Assembly: GCA_023250035.1 (NCBI GenBank)
Contig: JAHFBK010000007.1
Location: 1-35,198 of the forward strand
Direction: 5' to 3'
DNA: 35,198 nt
From: Candidatus Dadabacteria bacterium
GTDB lineage: Bacteria > Desulfobacterota_D > UBA1144 > Nemesobacterales > CSP1-2
The translations under genes and the position numbers were made by a program. Under the pieces are notes generated by a model. The model was not told the origin of the DNA and searched no databases. It worked only from the letters and a program-made list of their open reading frames with translations. Every line of letters begins with the position of its first letter. Positions within the stretch are counted from its first letter, which is position 1. This document shows positions 25,974-33,820 of this stretch, in pieces.

Positions 25974-26915
25974 TTAAGTAAATAGTGTGCTTATTGAATC
26001 TCCTGCGGCTATCCTACGTATGGCTTCACCTAGGAGTTCTGCAATGCTAAGGACCTTAATCTTTTTACTCCTCTTTGTTTCTTCCCTAAGTTGAATTGTA
26101 TCTGTTATGATTACCTCTTCTAGTACAGAATTTTCAATCTTTTGGGGGGCGTTTCCTGAAAACACACCGTGAGTACAGCATAGCGTTACATGCCTTGCGC
26201 CTTCTCTCGCTAAGGCTTGGGCGGCTTGTATGGCTGTTCCAGCGGTGTCTACCATATCATCAATTATAACTACTGTTTTCCCTCTGACCTCTCCAATAAC
26301 ATGCGTTATCTTGGCTTCATTCGGTCCCGGTCTCCTTTTATATGTCACAGCGAGTTTGGCATCAAGCCTCTTTGCATATTCTCCCGCTCTTTCTAGCCCA
26401 CCAGCATCTGGTGATACCACGACTATTTCATCTTTATTGAATTTCTTTTTTAAATAGCTTATAAAGACAGGGGCTGCATAAAGATGATCAACGGGAACAT
26501 CAAAAAAACCCTGAATCTGCCCTGCATGAAGATCAACTGTTACAACCCTGCTTATACCCGCCTTAACGATAATGTCTGCAACGAGCTTTGCTGAGATTGG
26601 AGCCCTTGGTTGAACCTTCCTATCCTGCCTGGCGTAGCCATAGTATGGAATAACAGCAGTAATTGCCCTTGCCGATGCCCTTTTTAATGCATCTGTGATA
26701 ATAAGGAGTTCCATTATATGCTCATTTACAGGAGGACAGGTTGACTGGATGACAAAGACATGCGATCCCCTGACGCTTTCTGAGATCTCTGTGAATATCT
26801 CACCGTCGCTGAACCTTCTGATCTCAGCCTTCCCAAGCGGAACATCCAGGTACTTGCACACAGCCTCGGAAAGGGGGATATTTGATGTACCGCTAAATAT
26901 CTTTGTATGTTCCAT
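25974..26915 (-). CDS. prs: Ribose-phosphate pyrophosphokinase
   Basis: 313 residues, the class I norm. Makes PRPP from ribose 5-phosphate and ATP in the cytoplasm. Landmarks: FSDGEIFTEISESVRG, the YYGYARQDRK ATP-binding loop, VVTVDLHAGQIQGFF near 128-142, the flexible-loop region, and the PRPP-binding VVIIDDMVDTAGT. Heads the operon prs-rplY-pth and further genes. A promoter with TATAAT lies about 50 bases upstream. Confidence 0.97.
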   Translation of the reverse strand: MEHTKIFSGTSNIPLSEAVCKYLDVPLGKAEIRRFSDGEIFTEISESVRGSHVFVIQSTCPPVNEHIMELLIITDALKRASARAITAVIPYYGYARQDRKVQPRAPISAKLVADIIVKAGISRVVTVDLHAGQIQGFFDVPVDHLYAAPVFISYLKKKFNKDEIVVVSPDAGGLERAGEYAKRLDAKLAVTYKRRPGPNEAKITHVIGEVRGKTVVIIDDMVDTAGTAIQAAQALAREGARHVTLCCTHGVFSGNAPQKIENSVLEEVIITDTIQLREETKRSKKIKVLSIAELLGEAIRRIAAGDSISTLFT

Positions 26916-26965
26916 TGATTTTAAAGAAATGAAAGTGCTGTAAGCCTTCCTGTTATGAAAAAACT

Positions 26966-26993
26966 ATTATAAAATACTCCATAAATAATTCAA
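26966..26993 (-). promoter_or_regulatory. Promoter of the prs operon
   Basis: On the minus strand TTGAAT, 16-base spacer, perfect TATAAT, placed about 50 bases before the prs start. The best-looking sigma-70-type site in the window. Confidence 0.55.
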
Positions 26994-27032
26994 GTTTGAT
27001 GGTAAGTGTGTTGAGACTGACAAGCCGGTCCT

Positions 27033-27464
27033 ATGATTAAACCAAAGGATAAAGAAATTGAGTTTATAAAATCACACAAGGTTGCAAGATTGGCAACAGT
27101 AGACGGATTAGGAAGGCCGTTAGTAGTCCCCATATGCTACTATTTTGATGGAAGGTTTATTTACACACCGATAGATAAAAAGCCAAAGCGTGCCTCTCCA
27201 AAAGAGCTAAGGAGGATTAGGAATATAATTGAAAATCCAAATGTATCGCTTGTAATTGATGAGTATTACGAGGATTGGACCAAGCTCTATTACGTCATCA
27301 TTAATGGGAGAGCTGAGATAATAGAGTCGGGGGAGGAATATCAGAATTCATTGAGACTACTCTCAGAAAAGTATCCTCAGTATGGAGACATGAAACTATC
27401 TGGATTAAACCTTCCAGTAATTAAAATCATTCTTGAGCGGATCATCTCCTGGGGTAATTTCTAA
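27033..27464 (+). CDS. PPOX-class flavoprotein, Rv0121-like (probable F420 or FMN dependent)
   Basis: 143 residues of the split-barrel pyridoxamine-oxidase-like fold: EIEFIKSHKVARLATVDGLGRPLVVPICYYFDGRFIYTPID, then KPKRASPKELRRIRNIIENPNVSLVIDEYYEDWTKLYYVIINGRAEII. The order matches the family named PPOX class probable F420-dependent enzyme, Rv0121 type; cofactor use here is unproven. The C-terminal helix YPQYGDMKLSGLNLPVIKI is also typical. No strong ribosome site is visible. The stop lies one base before the ndh start, so the two genes are coupled. Confidence 0.75.
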   Translation: MIKPKDKEIEFIKSHKVARLATVDGLGRPLVVPICYYFDGRFIYTPIDKKPKRASPKELRRIRNIIENPNVSLVIDEYYEDWTKLYYVIINGRAEIIESGEEYQNSLRLLSEKYPQYGDMKLSGLNLPVIKIILERIISWGNF

Positions 27465-27465
27465 A

Positions 27466-28764
27466 ATGATAAAGGTAGTTGTGTTGGGTTCTGGGTTTGG
27501 AGGGATGGAAGCTGTACTAACCCTTGAGTCTCGACTCGGCAAAAGAAAAGATGTGGAAATAACCCTTGTAAGCAATCAGAATTATACCTTATTCACCCCT
27601 TTACTTCCTCAGATTGTTTCTTCATACATAGAGCCAAGACACATAATTCAGACAATAAGAGATATCCGAAGGGACAAAAAATTTAGGTTTATTCGGGATT
27701 CAGTAACTGGAATAGACCTTGATAGGAAATTAATAAGACTTTCAGAGGGTGAACTCTCTTGTGATTATCTTGTTATAGCAATAGGTGGTACAACCAATTA
27801 TTTCAACGTGCCGGGTGCTGAAAGTCATACCTTTGCTCTTAAAACCCTGCAGGATTCTGCAGAATTAAGGGACCACATCATTGACATGCTTGAGCACGCC
27901 GACCACGAGCATGATATAACTTTAAAAAATGAGATGCTCACGTTTCTAATAGTAGGAGGCGGCTATACAGGGGTTGAATTAACAACGGAATTGAGAGATT
28001 TTATCTGCCGTTACGTCATAAAAAACTATAAAGGGATAAGGTTAAACGATGTAAGAATAGCGCTACTCGAAGTAAGTAGAGAAATTCTTGAAGGTGTTGA
28101 TCCAGAGCTAGCTAAAAGGGCAAGAGCGAAACTACAAAAAGGAGGCATCGAGGTTAGGACAGATTCTAAGGTTACAAAGTGTACTGAAAACGGTGTAGAA
28201 ATTAATAATCAATATATCTTGAGAACAGGAATAGTGATCTGGACAGCAGGCGTAAGAGCAAACCCTATATCAGATTCCTTGACGGTAAGAAAAGGAAAAT
28301 TTGGAAGAATACTGGTGAACGATTATTTGCAGATACAAGAGTTCCCAGAGGCTTACGCTATTGGTGATAATGCCATAGTTGATAGAGAAACCCCTGCAAA
28401 ATCATCTCAGCCAATAGCACCTGTGGCAATCCATCAGGGAAGGATAGCGGCAAGGAACATTGTTAATTCAATAGAAAATAGACCTTTAGAAAAATACCTA
28501 TTTACTCCCTCTGGAATGCTGATTTCTCTTGGGATGAATGATGCGGTGATAAACATCAAAGGATTTAAGTTTGTGGGTTTCATTGCATGGTTGCTGTGGA
28601 ATGCAGTGCATCTACTTAAACTTGTAGGTCTCAAAAAGCAACTCCAAGTTGCTCTCGATTGGTCTCTTGGCTCAATTTTCCCAAGAGATTCAGCAATTAT
28701 AAGATTCCCGCAAAGATGTAGGATTTGCGCAAGAAAGAGAGGAGTAGAAAACAAAAAATACTAA
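27466..28764 (+). CDS. ndh: Type II NADH dehydrogenase (NDH-2)
   Basis: 432 residues from ATG 27466, which directly follows the upstream stop; the track's 27433 start overlaps the previous gene and is rejected. FAD site VVVLGSGFGGMEA at the N-terminus, NYTLFTPLLPQIVSS (family signature), NAD(H) site IVGGGYTGVELTTE near residue 165, VIWTAGVRANP, and AIGDNAIVD. The C-terminal third has an amphipathic membrane-binding region (FVGFIAWLLWNAVHLLKLVG). It passes electrons from NADH to quinone without pumping protons. Function in a two-gene operon with the PPOX protein. Confidence 0.92.
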   Translation: MIKVVVLGSGFGGMEAVLTLESRLGKRKDVEITLVSNQNYTLFTPLLPQIVSSYIEPRHIIQTIRDIRRDKKFRFIRDSVTGIDLDRKLIRLSEGELSCDYLVIAIGGTTNYFNVPGAESHTFALKTLQDSAELRDHIIDMLEHADHEHDITLKNEMLTFLIVGGGYTGVELTTELRDFICRYVIKNYKGIRLNDVRIALLEVSREILEGVDPELAKRARAKLQKGGIEVRTDSKVTKCTENGVEINNQYILRTGIVIWTAGVRANPISDSLTVRKGKFGRILVNDYLQIQEFPEAYAIGDNAIVDRETPAKSSQPIAPVAIHQGRIAARNIVNSIENRPLEKYLFTPSGMLISLGMNDAVINIKGFKFVGFIAWLLWNAVHLLKLVGLKKQLQVALDWSLGSIFPRDSAIIRFPQRCRICARKRGVENKKY

Positions 28765-28775
28765 TATTGTTCATT

Positions 28776-28919
28776 ATAACATTTCCAGTTATTGATTGGT
28801 TAATCATATTTTCCTCCGCTATAGGCGGGACATTTCCTTCGACCCTTCGTCAAGCTCAGGGCTCAGGGCAGGCTTGTCCCGCTCTCCTTGACGGGGTTAG
28901 AAAACCCCGTCTATCTTGT
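28776..28919 (-). repeat. Inverted, partly truncated copy of the 33012-33185 element
   Basis: Starting TAACATTTCC and ending GTTAGAAAACCCCGTCTATC, this stretch matches the reverse complement of 33047-33183; the core 95 bases differ at only about four positions. Its right terminal repeat is missing. It contains the CCTTCGTCAAGCTCAGGGCT word that I recall from many uncultured-bacterium genomes. Lies just past the ndh stop; the rest of 28765-29042 shows nothing else. Confidence 0.85.
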
Positions 28920-29042
28920 TTATTAACACAGATTTGAATTAATCAACTATTTGTAACTGAATGATAAGGAGACGGAGCCGGATCTGAGAAGTCTCCCGCC
29001 CCGCCTTAAATGCTTACTATCTGCTACTGATCGTCCCTCCTG

Positions 29043-29570
29043 CTAAGGAACTGTATTTATACTATCACAGCCGAGTATGGAGTCGCCAGCCATAGTTTCT
29101 CCTGTCAAGCATGCCTCAGTGTCTCCAGGATTTATGCCTGTGTTTTTTGTCTGGAAATGGAGAATCGTATCCGTGTCACCGTCACCATCCGCATCCTTAA
29201 GGTGTCATTTATTATGTATTTCCATTGCGCCTGACGGACTAAACTCGACGGTTATTGGTTTAACAGAGGCAGCATCAAAGGTTGATGTAGTCAGAATCGC
29301 TACTGGAATCACCTCAGCGCTGTTAGGGTTAATGCTGTTGTGATTGCCGCCCGGCTTGATGTCAATGGTCACCTCCACATCCGCTATTTTCACTACTAGA
29401 TTGGCAGAAAAGGTGAGTGGACTATTATTCATGTTATCATTCGCGCCGTTCGTATCTGGGTCCACAGAGGCGAAGACACCACTTAGCGTATATTTCCCCG
29501 GGATATTAGGGTTCGTGAGGATGCTACTATTAAGCATCAAGGTTACACGAGCGCTAACAGGAGAGACCAA
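29043..29570 (-). pseudogene. Surface or secreted protein C-terminal region, interrupted by TGA
   Basis: On the minus strand the ORF ends at TGA 29205-29207, but the same frame continues to TAG 29043-29045. The joined reading gives VTIDIKPGGNHNSINPNSAE, VIPVAILTTSTFDAAS, then after the stop HLKDADGDGDTDTILHFQT and NPGDTEACLTGETMAGDSI, a domain common at the end of exported proteins. In relatives a Gly precedes HLED, so GGA-to-TGA is likely. The 5' part is missing: the frame runs back into the repeat at 29594 with only a TTG as start. Dead fragment cut by a mobile palindrome. Confidence 0.8.
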
Positions 29571-29593
29571 ATACTGACCTAATCTATGCGTTT

Positions 29594-29652
29594 GTAGGGG
29601 TAACCCTTGCGGTTACACAAAATAATAGGGCGGGTGCAAGACCCGCCCCTAC
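29594..29652. repeat. Palindromic element GTAGGGG...CCCCTAC, 59 bp
   Basis: Ends GTAGGGG/CCCCTAC with TA flanks; two internal hairpins, GTAACC-cttgc-GGTTAC and GGGCGGGT-gcaag-ACCCGCCC. Marks the 5' break of the adjacent surface-protein pseudogene. Confidence 0.85.
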
Positions 29653-30142
29653 AGCTACTGAATATTTCTGAACAATCCCAAGATAAAATCTTAAGAAACG
29701 GAATGAAAAAAAACTCTCTTAATGAAGCTAAGTATGGTAGAAAGGAATATCACACCTACTACTGGAAGCTGTAAAAAATGGGTAAAGAAATCCTTTTTGA
29801 CAGGATGTGGTCTTAATGCACCGGATGAGAGGGTATATCTTGTTTTAATATGAACTATCCCATCTACCATCTACCTCATATGTGAATAGATTATCCGTCA
29901 TTTGACTGTATGAAGTTAAGTAGGATTTTTTATGAGATGGAAAAAGCATGGGTGATTAGTAGCGGAATTCTTCGTTCGACATTGCTCACGACAGGTTAGG
30001 ATTCCATTGGGATCTGGGGTATCCCCGATCAGGTCGGGGATCAAGAGGGAGGAATTCAGGGAACCGCTTTCGGAGGTTTGATGGTTTTTCAATTATTAAA
30101 CAGGTGATAGATAACTCAACTGGGTAGGCAACGAGCTCAAAT
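29653..30142. other. Gene-free stretch with one hairpin
   Basis: No ORF or RNA gene is recognised on either strand. The only structure is ATCCCCGA-tcagg-TCGGGGAT at 30021-30041, an eight-pair palindrome of the dispersed kind seen elsewhere here. The rest is AT-rich and unremarkable. Confidence 0.6.
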
Positions 30143-30200
30143 ATTGTAGGCACAGACTTGTCTGTGCTATTTTTTGCACGAACAAGTTTATGCCTACAAT
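30143..30200. repeat. Palindromic element ATTGTAGGCA...TGCCTACAAT, 58 bp
   Basis: Perfect ten-base terminal inverted repeats with TA inside them (TA-GGCA...TGCC-TA), and an internal GCACAGA/TCTGTGC hairpin. Another member or relative of the palindrome set. Confidence 0.8.
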
Positions 30201-30208
30201 GCTCTTTA

Positions 30209-30262
30209 TGGCGACCTAAAGGTCGCCACTGCTATGAGGGCAGACACAGGGGTCTGCCCCTA
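30209..30262. repeat. Double hairpin abutting and supplying the glgA stop
   Basis: TGGCGACC-taaa-GGTCGCCA (30209-30228) and GGGCAGAC-acaggg-GTCTGCCC (30238-30259), ending CTAC. On the minus strand the TA of that end plus the first G of the element form the TAG stop of glgA. Could also act as glgA's transcript end. Confidence 0.8.
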
Positions 30263-31735
30263 CAGATGGACTTTCAACCTCTCATACAGCTCCAGATATT
30301 TTTCACTCGATCTTTTCCAGGAAAAATCCTCTTTCATCGCTCTTGTCACAAGCCCTATCCACTCCTTACGGTTTTCGTATACCAAAAGCGCTCTTGTTAG
30401 AGCATCGAGGAAACTCACCTTCGAAAAGAGGTGAAATACAAATCCGTTTCCATGCTTTCTATCAACCGAATAGTCCCTAACTGAATCCAAGAGACCGCCT
30501 GTTCCTCTTACAACAGGAATGCTTCCATACTTCATTGCAATCATCTGTCCAAGTCCGCATGGTTCAAACCGTGAAGGCATAAGGAACATGTCACAGCCAG
30601 CGTAGATTCTTCTTGCGATTTCGTTATTAAAACCAATAACCACCGATAGATTTCCTTTATATCTTGACTTAGCGTTCTCAAGCATACGCACATATTTCTC
30701 CTCGCCTGTTCCGAGAATTGCCACCTGAAATCCAAGGTCAAAAATCTGTGGAAGCGCTTCAACAACAAGGTCTATGCCCTTTTGTTCTGTGAGCCTCGAT
30801 ACCATTCCGAGAAGCGGTTTTCCTTCCTCAGCGTAAAGCCCTAGCTCATTTCGCAACTCGGATTTATTTTTTAATTTGCCATTAATGTCACCTATTCCGT
30901 AGTTTACGTAAAGAGCCTTATCTGTCTTGGGACCCCATGCATCATAGTCAATTCCGTTTAAAATCCCTACTAGCTTATTTGATTTCTGTGAAATCCATCT
31001 GAGTATACCATCCAAGCTATTTCCATACTCAGGCGTTTTTATCTCTTCGGCATAGTTAGGGCTTACGGTTGTAACCGCGTCTCCATAGACTATGCCGCCT
31101 TTTAGAAGGCTTACCTTGCCATAGAACTCAATGCCTTGGGGTGTAAATACGAACCAGGGAAGGCCAAACTTTTCTAATATCTCCCTTGGAAATAATCCCT
31201 GATAAGAAATATTATGAATCGTAAAAACGATTTTAGAATCTGAAAAAAATGGGTCCTCTTTTACATGCCTTCTCCATTTGAGAGAAATCGGGACAAGCGC
31301 CGTTTGCCAGTCATGGCAGTGGATAATATCTGGCTTGAAATCAAGTGCTTTTGCTATTTCAAGGGCGCCCAGAGAAAGAAATCCAAATCTCAGGTCGTTA
31401 TCTTGATAATCACCCTGAGGCGTACTGTATATGTATTCACGGTTAAAAAAATTATCATTCCTGAGTAAATAAACGGTAAGTCCGTTTAAATTAACCTCCA
31501 TCACGTCACCTTTAAAGGGAAGCCAATCGAGGCAAACTATTATTTCTTTCCTTAGATTCTTTGCTTTTAGTTTAAGGTTTTTTAGATTCTCTTTTACATG
31601 GTTATAATGCGGGATAATTACTCTCACGTCACATCCGAGGTTTTCAAGCTCTTTTGGAAGGGCGCCAACAACATCAGCAAGCCCTCCCACTTTAGCAAGC
31701 GGCTCCATCTCAGGCGAAACAAAAAGCACCTTCAT
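30260..31735 (-). CDS. glgA: Glycogen (starch) synthase, ADP-glucose type, GT5
   Basis: 491 residues. The N-terminal KVGGLADVVGALP (15-27) is the ADP-glucose binding signature; further DIIHCHDWQTALVP, FTIHNISYQGLFP, TTVSPNYAEEI, GILNGIDYDAWGP, and in the second Rossmann domain LGMVSRLTEQKGIDLV, MPSRFEPCGLGQMIAMKYG and PVVRGTGGLLDSV with the catalytic Glu in SRFEPCG. Elongates alpha-1,4-glucan in glycogen storage. It starts three bases after eda, one operon. Its stop codon TAG is formed at the edge of a palindromic repeat. Confidence 0.96.
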   Translation of the reverse strand: MKVLFVSPEMEPLAKVGGLADVVGALPKELENLGCDVRVIIPHYNHVKENLKNLKLKAKNLRKEIIVCLDWLPFKGDVMEVNLNGLTVYLLRNDNFFNREYIYSTPQGDYQDNDLRFGFLSLGALEIAKALDFKPDIIHCHDWQTALVPISLKWRRHVKEDPFFSDSKIVFTIHNISYQGLFPREILEKFGLPWFVFTPQGIEFYGKVSLLKGGIVYGDAVTTVSPNYAEEIKTPEYGNSLDGILRWISQKSNKLVGILNGIDYDAWGPKTDKALYVNYGIGDINGKLKNKSELRNELGLYAEEGKPLLGMVSRLTEQKGIDLVVEALPQIFDLGFQVAILGTGEEKYVRMLENAKSRYKGNLSVVIGFNNEIARRIYAGCDMFLMPSRFEPCGLGQMIAMKYGSIPVVRGTGGLLDSVRDYSVDRKHGNGFVFHLFSKVSFLDALTRALLVYENRKEWIGLVTRAMKEDFSWKRSSEKYLELYERLKVHL

Positions 31736-31738
31736 TAG

Positions 31739-32368
31739 TTATTCCTCCAATTCTCTCAACTTTTGAATGACCATCTTTGCTCTTTGAGAGATGGTTTTAG
31801 GATCAGTCGAACTATCGCTTCCTATCAAACTACTTGAAAGACCGACTGAAGTGGCTCCTGCTTGAAGGAACTCGGTAAAATTCTCGACCTTTACACCACC
31901 TGTAGTCATAATTTCAATAAAAGGAAGAGTTTCTTTTATTGCTTTTATATATGATGCTCCTCCTACGGCTTTAACAGGAAATATTTTTACCAAGTCTACT
32001 CCTAAATTCCATGCGTTTAATATCTCTGAAGACGTAAGTGCCCCCGATGCTACTAAAAGTTCCTTGGCTTTAGCAAATGAGATGATTTCTTTATCTGTGT
32101 GAGGAGAGATTATAAACCTTGCACCAGAAGTGGCTGCAGTTTTTGCCATATCCATATTGAGTACCGTTCCTGCTCCCACAATAACATCGTCTATTTTGCT
32201 TAACTCTTTTATCACACCATCTGCTCCGGGAAATGAAAATGTAATCTCAATTAATTTAAGACCGCCTTCTATACAAGCGTCTGCAAATCTAATAGCATTT
32301 TCAGTATCCTCGGCTCGGATTACAGCAAATACCTTGTTTTTTCTAATAAAATCCATGATGTTCTTCAT
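31739..32368 (-). CDS. eda: KDPG / 4-hydroxy-2-oxoglutarate aldolase
   Basis: 209 residues of class I aldolase TIM barrel: KVFAVIRAEDTENA, LIEITFSFPGAD with the catalytic Glu, GAGTVLNMDMAKTAATSGARFIISPH, and the Schiff-base Lys in VDLVKIFPVKAVGG, followed by IMTTGGVKVENFTEFLQAG. Splits 2-keto-3-deoxy-6-phosphogluconate into pyruvate and glyceraldehyde 3-phosphate. Coupled to glgA. No edd gene is in the window, so the Entner-Doudoroff role is inferred. Confidence 0.9.
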   Translation of the reverse strand: MKNIMDFIRKNKVFAVIRAEDTENAIRFADACIEGGLKLIEITFSFPGADGVIKELSKIDDVIVGAGTVLNMDMAKTAATSGARFIISPHTDKEIISFAKAKELLVASGALTSSEILNAWNLGVDLVKIFPVKAVGGASYIKAIKETLPFIEIMTTGGVKVENFTEFLQAGATSVGLSSSLIGSDSSTDPKTISQRAKMVIQKLRELEE

Positions 32369-32594
32369 GAGAACCGAATTACCTTACTCGCACTACCTTT
32401 TGTTTTCAAGTTCTACTTGATGCATACAGGAATTTGAATGCTTTACTTTACGTGAATTGAGATCACACTTGAATCAGATTTGATCCACGTGGCTGAAATA
32501 CTTAGGTTGGCATTCAGTTGACGCACATGAAAATCCGTTATTAGGGTGATGCCTGATGCCATTATTAGCTTTCCGGAATCTTGTATTGCTTGCT

Positions 32595-32888
32595 TTACTT
32601 GCCGAGGCACATTTTGGCAACATCTTCGCATGTAGCGCCAGCCCTTATTGTAATTGATCCTACGTTAAGAAATGGTAGTACGAAGTTGGTTGCCTTTTCC
32701 GGGCTATCCGCTTCTAGAACAAGGATAACAGTGTGTTCCGGCTCATATACCCAATCGGCTAAGATCTTAACTCCGTACTTGCTGGCATTAGACTGTGTTA
32801 CATGGCTAGACAGTTGCCGCACCATTTCAGGGTTTTTGGTTGGGCAACTTTCCGCTGTATGGGTGTGCTGCACGAGATATAAAGGCAT
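32595..32888 (-). CDS. DUF3303-like small protein
   Basis: 97 residues from ATG 32888, chosen because AAAGGAGG lies eight bases upstream; the track's 32930 start lacks that. Sequence MPLYLVQHTHTAESCP at the start, SNASKYGVKILADWVY, HTVILVLEADSPEKATNFVLPFLNVGSITI; the layout resembles DUF3303 or related ferredoxin-like small proteins of unknown function. Single gene upstream of eda, with a 226-base spacer in which I see nothing; the 62-residue ORF at 32443-32631 that partly overlaps it is not supported. Confidence 0.6.
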   Translation of the reverse strand: MPLYLVQHTHTAESCPTKNPEMVRQLSSHVTQSNASKYGVKILADWVYEPEHTVILVLEADSPEKATNFVLPFLNVGSITIRAGATCEDVAKMCLGK

Positions 32889-33011
32889 AATTATAACCTC
32901 CTTTCCCATACCAGCCACAACTTTAGGCAAGTATGGGCTATATATTATTGTATAACACAGATATATTTAAATTAAATACAGAAAAAACTTTATTTACGTT
33001 TGTTGTTAATA

Positions 33012-33185
33012 ATACCATTTCCAATATGAAAATGGTTAAAGTTGCGATAGGCGGGGTTTTCTAACCCCGTCAATGAGAGCGGGACAAGCCTGTCCTGAGC
33101 CCTGAGCTTGACGAAGGGTCGAAGGAAATGTCCTGCCTATGGCTGAGAAGAATATGTTTAACCAGTTAATAACAGGAAATGGTAT
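33012..33185. repeat. Complete 174-bp MITE-like element
   Basis: Perfect 11-base terminal inverted repeats ATACCATTTCC (33012-33022) and GGAAATGGTAT (33175-33185), with TA at both ends. Interior holds a GCGGGGTT/AACCCCG hairpin and a CCTGAGCTTGACGAAGGGTC segment. No ORF. A truncated inverted copy lies at 28776-28919. Confidence 0.88.
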
Positions 33186-33211
33186 AACTACTAGAATAGA
33201 GGAGTTTTACA

Positions 33212-33580
33212 ATGCCTACTTGGCTATATGACGAACATGGCGTTCCCAGAATGAGGCTTATTTATGACGGTCGAATAATTGATATTGAAGATAATCTGGT
33301 CGGATGGGTGTCTCTATCTGAGGGTGCAGTTTATGCGTCTGATCTAAGGCATGTTGGCTGGCTTAAAAATGGTATCTTGAGGGATAACGACGGTTGGGTG
33401 GTGGCATTCACAAGGGATGCTGATGATCCTGATATGCCGGGGCTTCCAGACCCTATGATCCCTCCCAATATTCCCGATCCAGTGAGCAATTTAACCCCTC
33501 CCGATTTTCCTAAGCCATCTTCTCAACCTGAGTTCCTCGCCCTTTGGTCTTCAGTGCCACTTGAAAGGTTTTTTGATTAG
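33212..33580 (+). CDS. Possible 4-fold beta flower protein
   Basis: 122 residues, no signal peptide. The first 75 show four similar short strand repeats, WLYDEHGVPRMRLIYDGRII, NLVGWVSLSEGAVYASD, RHVGWLKNGILRDNDGWVVAF, resembling small proteins annotated as 4-fold beta flower. A Pro-rich tail (PDMPGLPDPMIPPNIPDP) follows. Function unknown. AGGAG lies 12 bases before ATG. It converges with the small gene at 33593; a palindrome fills the 12-base gap and both ends. Confidence 0.5.
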   Translation: MPTWLYDEHGVPRMRLIYDGRIIDIEDNLVGWVSLSEGAVYASDLRHVGWLKNGILRDNDGWVVAFTRDADDPDMPGLPDPMIPPNIPDPVSNLTPPDFPKPSSQPEFLALWSSVPLERFFD

Positions 33581-33608
33581 CAGGGGCAGGTTTCAAACCT
33601 GTCCCTGC
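33580..33608. repeat. Palindrome GCAGGGGCAGGTTT/AAACCTGTCCCTGC between convergent genes
   Basis: Fourteen-base arms with one mismatch and a single-base centre. The + strand gene's TAG ends at its left edge, and the minus-strand gene's TGA and last five codons are read from inside it. Confidence 0.8.
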
Positions 33609-33820
33609 TCTTCCTCTGTACCCACGCATTCTAATGTGTATACAACAGTCGAATCAGGGTTAACGAGTTTAGATACGGTCTTCCATTTAAAACCGTTCAT
33701 TGAGTATGTCTTATCATAGGAATCGTAGAGTCCTTTGTCTCGAAGGGTTTTAAGCTCCTTTTCTGTTATATCCCTTTTATCTCCCTCGTTCCAGTTTTGA
33801 ATATCTCCGATTTTCTTCAC
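33593..33820 (-). CDS. Small hypothetical protein
   Basis: 75 residues, unrecognised. It starts at GTG 33820 overlapping the protease stop by four bases (GTGA), an arrangement typical of coupling, and reads MKKIGDIQNWNEGDKRDITEKELKTLRDKGLYDSYDKTY in short. Charged, no membrane segment or signal. The last five residues (EQGQV) are encoded by the palindrome at 33580-33608. Real but of unknown role; could alternatively be an unexpressed tail. Confidence 0.5.
   Translation of the reverse strand: MKKIGDIQNWNEGDKRDITEKELKTLRDKGLYDSYDKTYSMNGFKWKTVSKLVNPDSTVVYTLECVGTEEEQGQV

Noticed and set aside
28725-28937. 70-residue + strand ORF after ndh
   Set aside because: Reads through a dispersed repeat; no coding character.
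15014-29570. Alternative genetic code (stop codons read as amino acids)
   Set aside because: TAG, TAA and TGA all end well-conserved genes at their normal lengths here (for example TGA for htrA), so internal stops mark pseudogenes.
18980-30262. CRISPR array
   Set aside because: The repeats are palindromic, unevenly spaced, scattered over kilobases and variable in core sequence; no cas gene is present.
32443-32631. 62-residue minus-strand ORF after the DUF3303-like gene
   Set aside because: Overlaps the end of that gene in another frame, lacks a ribosome site and any family resemblance.
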